This document shows positions 1 to 8,778 of a stretch of DNA of 64,000 bases, one piece after another; positions within the stretch are counted from its first letter, which is position 1, and each line of letters opens with the position of its first letter. The stretch covers positions 26,033,069-26,097,068 of the forward strand of contig CP154955.1 of the NCBI GenBank assembly GCA_039621445.1. The letters are read 5' to 3'. Both the position numbers and the translations under genes were made by a program. This stretch comes from Euglena gracilis. Taxonomy: Eukaryota > Euglenida > Euglenophyceae > Euglenales. Under the pieces are notes generated by a model. It was given only the letters and a program-made list of their open reading frames with translations. It ran no database searches and was not told the DNA's origin.

Positions 1-1180
1 GGACGAAGTCCCCGGCCTCGTTGTCGTACCGCGCGGGGTGGAAGTACACCTCACCGGTGAAATCCATCAGGGCGTACTCCGACAGACCGGGCAGCGTGGC
101 GAGGCGCGGCACCGGCAGGTACTGCCGCTCGATGTAGTCGGTGCCCCGGCGGTGCGGCACGTCGCCCGGCAGCTCGCTCTGTCGGAGGCAGCCGTAGTGC
201 GGGTAGGTCTGCACCCCCACCGCCGTCTCCAACAGACGGCGCCGCGCCCAGCGCGCCGCGTGGAAGCCCCGCAGGTCGTCGGCGTCCTCGCCGGGGTTGT
301 GCGGGTCGCGTTCGTGCCGGGCGCAGTCCAGCAAGTACGCGGCATGCAGGTCGGTGGTGGGGCCAACGAACAGCGCCGAGGGCGGGGGTTGGCGGCGCCA
401 GCGCCGCTCCTGCGCCGCGTTCCAGCGCTCCCGCCGGGCCGCCTCCGACTCGTCGGCGGGGTCCTCCACCCAGATGTCATCGTCCCCATCGTCGTCCTCC
501 GGGACCGCGTGGTAGTATCCCCAGAACGGGTCGGGGTCGGCCCGCAGGCGGTCCACCACCGCGTCCTCCACGGGCAGGCCCAGCATGCGCGGCGCGGGGA
601 CCACCCAGTTCTCTGCGTAGGCGTCCAGGACACCGGGCGCGAAGCATTCGGGGCGGTTGTGCACGAGCGTGTGGAAGCCCATCCCCGCCGCGTCCCGCCG
701 GGCGCGGCGCACGCACCGCAGGGCGTCCTCCGCCTGTCGATGGCCCGTCAGCCCCACGCAGTCGTTCGTGAACTCCAGGTAGACGCACGCGTCCACGTAG
801 AACAGGTGGCGCTCACAACCGCAGGCGCGGGGCTTGAGGAACCAGGCGGTAGACTGCCACTGCACCACCGTCCGCGGGTCGTTCAGCGCCCGCCGGAGTG
901 GTCCGGACGTCCGGTTCAGGACGAGGAGGGTGGTCAGGTCGCAGAACGCCAGCACCCGGTGTACCCACACCTCCGTGGGGATGCGCGCCGGCGGCCCGCA
1001 TCGCTGCCGCTTTACTCCGCGCAGCACCACCCGGCAGGTCGCGGGGCTCCGCGGCGCCGGGGCCCCCGGTGCCGGTCGCGGCGGTGGCAGGGTCGCCGGG
1101 TGGGTGTCGTCGGCGGTCCAGAACCAGTCGTCCCCCGCCGGCTGCGCCGCGGGGATCTCCAGGCCGTGGAAATTGAGCAT
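1..1180 (-). CDS. F-box-like protein, 3' end beyond window edge
   Basis: An open minus-strand frame runs from ATG at 1180-1178 to the window edge without a stop, at least 393 codons. Residues about 67-105 (starting ARIPTEVWVHRVLAF, then a Leu-rich stretch and an Arg/Leu helix) resemble an F-box, the segment that usually binds Skp1 in ubiquitin ligases. The rest is unrecognised: a Cys pair in CGCERHLFYVD, an acidic stretch (EDDDGDDDIW) and an Arg/Trp-rich helix (ARRERWNAAQERRW). Third positions are strongly G/C and the residue mix is protein-like, unlike the Arg/Pro-rich opposite-strand frames. Just upstream of the ATG lies a T/A-rich tract (about 1210-1235) that could be a promoter, or a pyrimidine tract plus AG of an intron. 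A short natural-looking minus frame at 1224-1433 (acidic, ending in this T run) could be an upstream exon. The F-box call is by eye. A large DNA virus origin is possible, since several giant viruses carry many F-box genes. Confidence 0.6.
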   Translation of the reverse strand, partial: MLNFHGLEIPAAQPAGDDWFWTADDTHPATLPPPRPAPGAPAPRSPATCRVVLRGVKRQRCGPPARIPTEVWVHRVLAFCDLTTLLVLNRTSGPLRRALNDPRTVVQWQSTAWFLKPRACGCERHLFYVDACVYLEFTNDCVGLTGHRQAEDALRCVRRARRDAAGMGFHTLVHNRPECFAPGVLDAYAENWVVPAPRMLGLPVEDAVVDRLRADPDPFWGYYHAVPEDDDGDDDIWVEDPADESEAARRERWNAAQERRWRRQPPPSALFVGPTTDLHAAYLLDCARHERDPHNPGEDADDLRGFHAARWARRRLLETAVGVQTYPHYGCLRQSELPGDVPHRRGTDYIERQYLPVPRLATLPGLSEYALMDFTGEVYFHPARYDNEAGDFV

Positions 1181-1572
1181 CGCGGGGGGAAAACGGGAAC
1201 GAAAAGCCTGCGGGCAAAAAAAATTAAAAAAAAAACCCCAGACCGTTCCACGACAGGCTGCCCCCTGTGCGGGGTGGACGGCTGATGATCCGTTTGGGAA
1301 CACACACCCATTCTCCGTTCGTGTTGCGGTGTGCGCGCGGCGCGCGGGGTGGGGCGCGTACGGCGGCGTCGGGGTCCTCGTCGTCGTCGAACTCGGCGTC
1401 CAGCGGAGGGGGCGCGCGGCGCACGTTACACACCGTGTGTGGGGAGCGGTGGTGCTATCATTCGTGGACCATCCGTCCGGGACGGGGCTGTCACGAGCCC
1501 CTCAGGGTGGATCCAGAGCGCAGCCTACGTTTATTTTTTCGACCCTGAATGGGACGGTCTGGAGGTACCCCC

Positions 1573-1644
1573 GTCCCCGACCGGGGTTCGAACCCGGGTC
1601 GCTCGCGTAGACGGCGCCACAGGGGACCACTCGGCCGGGGGGCG
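1573..1644 (-). tRNA. tRNA-like element with intact A and B boxes
   Basis: On the minus strand the T arm is perfect: a CCGGG/CCCGG stem around loop TTCGAAC (plus positions 1581-1597), giving a full B-box match. A near-consensus A box (CGGCCGAGTGGT, plus 1626-1637) lies at a plausible distance. The acceptor stem does not pair well with any 7-nt segment upstream of the A box, and the anticodon loop lacks U33, so no isotype is assigned. It may be a degenerate tRNA, a tRNA-derived SINE head, or an unusual tRNA. Confidence 0.3.
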
Positions 1645-1736
1645 GGGGCAATGGTAGTGCGTGCCGTTCGCGGCCCGTTCCGCCCCGGGCGGCGGCGATG
1701 GCGTGCGTGTCACGTCAGAAGGTCAGGAAACAAAGG

Positions 1737-2096
1737 TCAATCGTAATCCGGGTCCCAGCCGTTGCGGCAGGCCCGGGCGACGAAGGCCCGGAGGCCCGTC
1801 CGGCCCCCCCGGACGACCACCTCGTGGTCCTGGCAGGTCAGGTGCTGGGAGAGGCAGAAGAAGCACCACTCCTCGGCGTCGGCCATGCCCCGCCGCACGA
1901 ACGTGCGGGAGGCCACCACCCGCTCCCCGGCCTCGTTCCGGGTGTGGGAGTTTTTGCGGGGGCGGTGGCGCTCCCACAGGTCCGCGTAGACCTCCTCCCT
2001 CCCGAGCAGGAGGAAGGGGGCCGACGGCTCCGTGGCCTGAGCGACCGTAAGAGAGGTCACCGCGCCAAAAAGGGAAGGCAGAGAACGAGGGAGCAC
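1737..2096 (-). CDS. small hypothetical protein, 119 aa
   Basis: Minus-strand ORF from ATG at 2096 to a stop at 1737. The C-terminal half looks like a folded protein: ADAEEWCFFCLSQHLTC, then HEVVVRGG and AFVARACRNGWDPDYD. C-x2-C-x3-H-x2-C could be a small metal site but matches no knuckle I know. The start may instead be an internal Met about 70 residues in, because the first third is of lower quality. Composition matches the neighbouring F-box-like gene, and an AT-rich block lies upstream (2160-2290), so both may belong to the same gene set. Function unknown. Confidence 0.42.
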   Translation of the reverse strand: MLPRSLPSLFGAVTSLTVAQATEPSAPFLLLGREEVYADLWERHRPRKNSHTRNEAGERVVASRTFVRRGMADAEEWCFFCLSQHLTCQDHEVVVRGGRTGLRAFVARACRNGWDPDYD

Positions 2097-2285
2097 CGAG
2101 GGTTAGAAGTGGCGTGGTGTGGTGGCAGTGAGCGAGGTGAGGGGGGAGCACACTTTGGCTGCTCCCCACGAGTGAGGGTTTTTCAAAAAAATTTCCCTCC
2201 CGTCCTCGGTAGTAACGACTTTTTTTTGAAAAAAAATTTATTTGGCTCCTGGTACCCAGGTACTTTGTCAAAAAAAAATTTTTTC

Positions 2286-2567
2286 GGGGGGGGGGCAAAA
2301 ATTTTTTTCTAGAAAATGTCCCGCTTCGCTATAAAAAACACTTTTGGTCAAAAAAAATTTTCAAAAAATTTTTTTCGACTTGTATTTTTTTTCGGGGGGG
2401 GGCAAAAATTTTTTTTCGAGAAAATGTCCCGCTTTGCCATAAAAAACACTTTTGGTCAAAAAAAATTTTCAAAAAAAATTTTCGACTTGTATTTTTTTTC
2501 GGGGGGGGCAAAAATTTTTGTTTTCGAGAAAATCTCCCGTTTTGCCGTAAAAAATTTTTTCAACTTA
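2286..2567. repeat. AT/poly-G tandem repeat, about 107-bp unit
   Basis: Two full copies and one partial copy begin at about 2286, 2394 and 2501. Each opens with a run of 8-9 G, then CAAAAATTTTT, GAGAAAATGTCCCG (or a close variant), an A-rich stretch with ACACTTTTGGTC in the first two copies, and a T-rich end. Related AT-rich sequence precedes the array from about 2220. No coding potential is seen from here to 3040. Confidence 0.8.
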
Positions 2568-3042
2568 TTTTTTGGGCCTTGATCTTGGAAACAAACAAAA
2601 AAAAGGATGATTGAAAAAGATAGATAATGTCATCTGGGATAGATAATGTCATCTGGATGATCAATTGTCGATTGTCAATTGTCGTTGTCGCTTGGCGGCA
2701 GCAGCCAACAATCTGGGGCTGCGACGGGGCTGGCGGCACACCCGTGTGCCATCAGAACTTCCTGTAGAAAAAAAAATATATGTGCAACGTGTTACAAAAA
2801 AATACACACCAGAAGGAATTTGTTGATGGATGCAGTTGTTGTTGTTGGATGGAGGAACTTGTTGAGGAACGGAGGCAAACTGACAAACTAAAGGGAAAAT
2901 AAAACAGTACATGTCTGTAGATTAAAAAAAAAAAACAGACCTTCGGATAACATCCACACAGTGGTGGCGATCCACCCGGCCAGGTGATCGGGAGTCTGCG
3001 ACATATCGGTATTGTATTCTTTTTAGACATCACACTCAGTAG

Positions 3043-3348
3043 TAATGCATCATGCATTACAATCCCGTAATGCATCATGCATTACAATCCCGTAATGCAT
3101 CATGCATTACAATCACGGTAATGCATCATGCATTACAATCCCGGTAATGCATCATGCATTACAATCCCGTAATGCATCATGCATTACAATCCCGGTAATG
3201 CATCATGCATTACAATCCCGGTAATGCATCATGCATTACAATCCCGTAATGCATCATGCATTACAATCCCGTAATGCATCATGCATTACAATCCCGTAAT
3301 GCATCATGCATTACAATCCCGGTAATGCATCATGCATTACAATCCCGA
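3043..3348. repeat. 12-copy palindromic iteron array
   Basis: Twelve direct copies of a 25-26-bp unit start at 3043, 3068, 3093, 3119, 3145, 3170, 3196, 3222, 3247, 3272, 3297 and 3323. Each unit contains the perfect palindrome TAATGCAT-C-ATGCATTA followed by CAATCCCG or CAATCCCGG. The only variation is one or two G at the unit junction and one substitution (CAATCACGG) in copy 3. It could be a protein-binding iteron cluster or a simple satellite. Confidence 0.95.
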
Positions 3349-3394
3349 TGGTAGCACACCCAAGAAAAAGATGAACAAAAAAAACCGATATGTT

Positions 3395-3760
3395 TGGCGG
3401 GGGGGGGTGGCTGTGGCTGCTGGCGGTTGCTGTGGGGGCTGGGCCTGGGGTTTGGGCTGCGGCAGGGGCTGGGGCTGCGGCAGGGGCTGGGGCTTGGGCT
3501 GCGGCAGGGGCTGGGGCTGCAGCAGGGGCTGGGGCTTGGGCTGCAGCAGGGGCTGGGGCTGCAGCAGGGGCTGGGGCTTGGGATGCGGCAGGGGCCTGGG
3601 CTGCGGCAGGGGCTGGGGCTGCGGCAGGGGCTGGGGCTGCGGCTGCAGCAGGGGCTGGGGCTTGGGATGCGGCAGGGGCCTGGGCTGCGGCAGGGGCTGG
3701 GGCTTGGGTTGTGGCAAGGGCTGGGGCTGCAGGGGAGGGGTCGGTGGCGTCCACAACACC
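3395..3760. repeat. GC-rich low-complexity block (GGGGCTGGGGCTGCGGCA family)
   Basis: Hexamer-based repeats of GGGGCT/GCGGCA/GCAGCA in 18-30-bp blocks. All six frames stay open here. Minus-strand readings give Pro/Gln- or Ala/Pro-rich strings; the best candidate is a 194-residue frame (3921 to 3337) with a non-repetitive N-terminus starting MQVAQAQAHQREDQLPELEA. I cannot show that it is translated. The DNA from 3760 to 4020 holds nothing else I recognise. Confidence 0.7.
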
Positions 3761-4020
3761 GGCCGCCTCCACGCCGCGGGCCCCTTTGGCGTTGGCTTCG
3801 GCTTAGGAAGGGGTTGCGGAGCCCCCGATAGGGGCTCTGGCTTTGGCTGACGAATGGGCTCTGCCTCCAGCTCAGGCAGTTGATCTTCTCTTTGATGGGC
3901 TTGGGCTTGGGCAACTTGCACCTACACAGGCATAAACGATAGTCAGAAACAGATAAACAAAAACACACACACCATGTTCTCACCATCCCATTGGTATTCC
4001 GCAACCTCCAATTTGACAGC

Positions 4021-4836
4021 TGTCGGCCGCCGGCTTTCGCCGGCAGCCAAAAATTGCCAGAAAGCGCAAATTACAAAGTCGCGGGTAACAGCCAATCAGT
4101 TAAAAAAACCCGCGACTTAAATTGGAAGCGGGTCAAATTTCAAAGACCTTTCAAATTCTTTTTGTTTACAGAACTTGAGGGGTTTTCCCCAAAATTTGGC
4201 AAGAAGGAATACTATTGTATTGAATTTGGCAATTGGACTTTGATTTGGAATTGCAAGCTGAGTTTCATTGTTGGTCATTGATCCATTGAAGTCATTGTCT
4301 TGAAGGAGCCTTAAACACCACCGCCCACTCCTCTATATCACCGTCTTCGCCACCTTCACCGAACGCTCCTTGCCCCAAGGTTTGCACATTTCATACATTC
4401 ACATTTCACAGTTTCGGTTTCAAGTGTCTTCTCATTCAAGTTTCAGAGTTTCAGAAATCAAGTTTCTTTCAGTTTCTCAGTTTCAGAGTTTCAAAGCTCG
4501 GTGGGTTGGTTTTTGCCTACAAGGTGTGTGAGAGAGGAGAGAAGTGAGATTTGCACACCAAATGGCAGATTTTTCGATTTTGAGCAAAATTTCGGAAAAC
4601 ATTGAAAAAACGATCCTACGCGCCGGCTGGGGTTGGGGAAACCACCTGGGTGAAAAAATGGGGGTTGGCTTGAGCCCACCAATTCCCCGAGAAAGCGCAG
4701 GCCCCACCCTGGAAACACCCACCCCCCTGCTGTCGGTGGTTATCCACGACGGCGAGGACCCCCCGGGCCCTCGGCCCACCGGGACTCGCCGGTCGCGGGG
4801 CGACCGGCGGCGCACAGGGGGTGGGGCCGGTGAACA
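4021..4836 (+). repeat. Element 1 5' LTR (816 bp)
   Basis: The LTR opens with a GC palindrome (GCCGCCGGC..GCCGGC) and an 8-bp stem GTCGCGGG/CCCGCGAC at about 4078-4117. A TATA-like TCTATATCA lies at 4332-4340, followed by a pyrimidine/purine stretch of repeated GTTTCAG motifs (4420-4495), plausible as U3/R promoter and leader. It ends GAACA at 4836. That last A is also the first base of the Gag ATG. Confidence 0.93.
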
Positions 4837-7800
4837 TGGTTAGCAGAGGTCGGCTCACTGACTTCGTCAGTGAGGTTTTTTCAGATTCGGTGAACGTCGT
4901 TGCAGAGATTTGTTCCGCTGCCTCTGCCAGCAGAATCAATGCAAAGTTTTCAGATTCGGCTGAAATCACAAGCAAAGGTTGTTTCACTGACCCAGTCAGT
5001 GAAAATTTTTCAGAGACGGTCGACACGGTCACAGAGATTTGTTCTGGTGGCTGTGCCAGCAGAATGGTACACAAGGACAGTTTCATCAACCCTGTGGTCT
5101 GTGAATTTTCAGAAGAATCTGCAGAAATCTGCTCGTTTCCCGGCCAATCTGTCCGAGTTTCAGATTGTGGTGAAAATTTTCTGAGATCTGTGGCAGAAAG
5201 CTGCATTCAGAACGAAACGGAAGCTGAATTTTCTGCAGCCCAGTTTTCAGAACCTGTGGCATCATTGCAAATCATGATGGAATCTGTGGCAGAAAACAAT
5301 TTTCAGGCTGCAGAAACTTTATCGGCTTCAGGATTTTCAGAAACGACACAGGAATCAGAATCTGATTCTGATTCGGGGAGGGGGTCATTTACATGCATTA
5401 GGCCCATCACGGTGGTAGGGCCAGAAAATTTACAACTGGTTCCACTGCATGGCAGTGACGACGAATCAGACCCCCCAGGTTACGAAAGCGAATCAGAGGA
5501 AGAAAAAAGAGCTGAAAACGCCATAATTCAGGAAATGGTTATGCAGAGAATGAAAGCTGCTGGCATGTGGCCAGTAAACTTTTCAGGTTTTCAGCAAATT
5601 TCTATGTCATCGCGAGACAGCAGCCCAGGGCCAGAACAAAAAATTTTGTGTTTAACAGCCCAGCCAGGACCATTGCGGTTAACACAGAGTTCAGAATCGC
5701 AGTCAGCACAGCCAGCTGCAGCCCAGCTGCAGGTTTTTCAGCCAGCCCAGCCGTTTTCGGCTGAGATATCTGTCCCAGCCCAGATTCCTGGGCAGGTTTT
5801 TCACCCAGCTCAGCAGTTTTCGGCTGGGTCATCTGTTCCAGCAATCATGGGGCCAGCCCAGATGACTTCACAGGTTTTTCAGCCAGCCCAGCAGTTTTCG
5901 GCTGAGTCATCTGTTCCAGCAATCATGGGGCCAGCCCAGATGCATGGGCAGGTTTTTCAGCCAGCGTTAACAGTGTCTTCAAACACAGGCCCAGCCCAGA
6001 TTTTTCAGCCAATTCAGCCAGATTTTCCACAGACCCAGCCACAGAATTTACAGTCAAACACCAGTTTTTCTGCAGAAACTGGGTCCGAAAACCCTGAAAA
6101 TCGGCATGATGTGGAAATAGAATCGGGCTATGGCCAATCTGATGATGATTGGAACAACTGGGGTGAAGAAATCAGTTGCAAAATTGAATGTTTACATGGC
6201 AGACTTTTGGTGCAGGAAGGAAAAAACCCTGAAAAAACGGCTGAAAATCTGGTGGGGGAGGCAGAAAACAGGCTAAATCGTGCATTGGCCATGTCACAGG
6301 GGCAGACATTGAATCTGGTCAATGAGGCATTGGGCATGCATGATGGACGAATGGCTGATCACATTGCCATGGTGAAACGTGAAATTCAGGCTGAACTGAG
6401 TGCAACCATAAACGACTTGCTTTTGCAGTTTCAGCAAAATGGTGAAATGGTGCAAAATCTGGCCCAATGCCAAAGGCATTTGTTGAGTGTGGAAATGGAA
6501 CGGCAGTTTGCTGAAAAAGTGAAGAAAGTGGAGGATGGAGTTAACTCGTTTTTTGAGACCCAGGTTGAGGGGTTGAGAAAAAATGAGAGGGATTTTTCTC
6601 AGAAACTGTCGATTTTGGAAAAATCTGTGTGGGAGATGCACGTGGTGGTGCAACAAGTGGGGGAGAAGGAAAAACAGCAGGAAATTGCTGTTAATCAGGT
6701 CAAATCTGCAGTCGGTGAGCTAAGCTCTGGTCTGGAGGGACGTTTCGGGATCATTTTTCAGCAATGTAAAAGTTTGGGGGAGACTGAGTGTGCCAAATTT
6801 CAGGCGCAGGCTGAGAAATTGAAGGAATTTTCACAGTCCCTGGAGCGAGAGAGCAAAGCTCTGAATGATCGTTTGGGGAGGTTGGAGAATTTTCTGGGTC
6901 GGAAAGATTTTCCCATTGAGAAAGTCTGTGGCCTGATTAACAAGAGTGAGGAAACCATTCGGTTGGAGGTGCAAAGGGAGTTGGGGCTGCAAACGAGAAG
7001 GAATTTGGAGGTCATTATCAGTGAAATGTTGCAGGAAAGGTTGAGGCTGAGTGAAAGGGAGGGGCAGTTTGAGAAAGTTCGGGCTGAAATGGAAAATTCG
7101 ATGAAACAGCAGGTTGGAGTTTTACTGCAACAGCAGTCCAGTGAACTTTTTAAAGAACAGCAGGAGCGGAAAAAATTGCAACAAAAGCTGGATTTATTTC
7201 AGGCTGAGTTTTTGGTGATGAAAAATCAGCAAGCTGAATCTGCCAAATCTGCGACAGTGGATCTGACAAAGGAAACGGGAGAAAAATCAGCTGGAAACCC
7301 AGAAATCGAAGAGTTTGATCTTTTTGGTTACAACGATTTACCTGTGATCGAGAAAAATCCGGTTGAAATTGAAGGCTATGAATATGCTGAACCAGGATCA
7401 CATGCGACACATGTCAGGCAGGTTTGTGCACGACCTGTGGGGGCAGTGCCTGCAGGTGCAGGGCTGGTTCCATCAAATGCAGTGGCAACGCATCAATTGA
7501 TGAAAAACCTGGTGGCTCCAAATTTTTCTGGACAGCCAAAAGACTGGTCGTCCTTTGTGCGGGATTGGGATCAATATTTCAGGACGTTGGTTATTTTGCA
7601 AAATGGACATATGTCTGATTCACTCAAGCTTCAGCTTTTTGCAATGACGCTGGACGACACAAATCAAAAGGAATTGCAATTCCGACTGGAATTGAACGGA
7701 AAAACATCTTTCGAGGAGGAATTTGACAGGCTTGAAGGGAAATATGCTGGAACTCAATCCGAGTGTGCCAGAAAAAAATGGTATGATGTGAACCTCGTGA

Positions 7801-8778
7801 ACCAAGGGAAAATTACCGTACAGGAATGGCGAGATTTTGTCATAAATTTCAGAATAGCCTGGAGACAGGTGAAAAGCGCCACTGACGATGAGGCAGAAAG
7901 ACTGGTCAAGGGAAAACTGCCAAATTTCAGCATTGGGTCGCCGATGAGGAGGAAAGGAAATCAACGTGTGGACCGAAAGTCAAAATGTACCCTGGAGTGC
8001 CTGCAACTGAGGAAAACATTATTTGTGCTGTGGAACGTGTCACTGGGGAAAAGCCCTGCAAGGTTTCGAAAGTTTCACCGCTGGAGTTCGAAGTCTTTTT
8101 GCCCAACACTACGATTTGCGACAAACTGAAAGAGGTCAGTGGGAAACCAATCACAGGCACGGATAAAAGGATCAAAATTGTGGAGGAACAGCCAAAAATG
8201 GGAGTTGAAGAAATTTTCCGTTTTGTTGAGCGAAAATTGTCTTCCAGGGATTCTCAAGACATGATGCACAGTTCCAGGGAGCCAAATGCATTTGGAAACC
8301 GGAGGGCCAGGTCTGCTAAGGCAGATCGGGCCAAGGGGTCCAGGACACCCTCCCCAACACGGTCAGCCAAGGGGGGCGAAACGGTGGCAAAACCGTCCGT
8401 TGGAAAATCAGATTCACAGGTGGCAGCTCCTGCGACCAATGCAAACGTGAACCCCCCCGTGCAAAATCCAGTGCCAGTGGTTCGATCACAGTCATTGCCA
8501 CCCCCCAGCAATCGCAATTTGGCCATGGGGGGGGATGGAGAAATGATTCTGGGTGGAATTCCAATGCCAATGCCAATTTTCAGGGAAATCAGTGGTGGCA
8601 CTCAAATCAACAGAATTTTGATTCACAGTCTGGTGGTGGCAAAGGCAAAGGCAAAGGCAAGGGCAAAGGAAACAATTCTTGGGGGAAAGGAAACAATGGA
8701 AATGACTGGTCTAGGGGAAAGGGCCAGGATGGTGGAAAAGGCAAAGGAAAAGGAAGGGGGAAAGGAAACCGTTGCTAG
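4836..8778 (+). pseudogene. gag: Element 1 gag, two 1-nt frameshifts
   Basis: The frame opens at ATG 4836. Residues 1-90 hold two related segments (LTDFVSEVFSDSV and FTDPVSENFSETV, each followed by a Cys/Ala-rich piece). A Gln/Pro/Phe repeat region (VFQPAQQFSAESS type) spans about residues 300-400 and a long coiled coil about 450-800. A capsid-like domain starts near residue 884 (NFSGQPKDWSSFVRDWDQYF). The frame is lost at 7929-7930 and continues one frame over (HWVADEEERK onward). It shifts again at the eight-G run 8527-8534. The final frame reads a Gln/Asn and Gly-Lys tail (GGGKGKGKGKGKGNN, then DGGKGKGKGRGKGNRC) and stops at TAG 8776-8778. No CCHC zinc knuckle is present; the basic Gly-Lys tail probably binds RNA instead. 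Element 2 has the same order of parts without the breaks, so single-base deletions are the likeliest cause. Confidence 0.88.
4837..4849 (+). other. Element 1 primer-binding site
   Basis: TGGTTAGCAGAGG starts directly after the LTR. It resembles the complement of the initiator tRNA-Met 3' end (TGGTAGCAGAGG, which element 2 matches exactly) but has one extra T after TGGT. It lies inside the start of Gag. Confidence 0.7.

Noticed and set aside
38-1610. Plus-strand frames of 415 and 258 codons
   Set aside because: They are Arg/Val/Pro-rich shadows of the minus-strand F-box-like gene, whose residue use is protein-like.
2661-3078. Short minus frames upstream of the iterons
   Set aside because: Low-complexity Phe/Ser/Cys-rich translations in AT-rich DNA; no start context or motif supports them.
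3043-3348. CRISPR array
   Set aside because: The intervals between palindromes are constant (CAATCCCG), so there are no spacers, and the context is eukaryotic.
3311-4004. Pro/Gln- or Ala/Pro-rich proteins from the low-complexity block
   Set aside because: All six frames are open across the hexamer repeats, so openness is not evidence; kept only as a possibility in the repeat entry.
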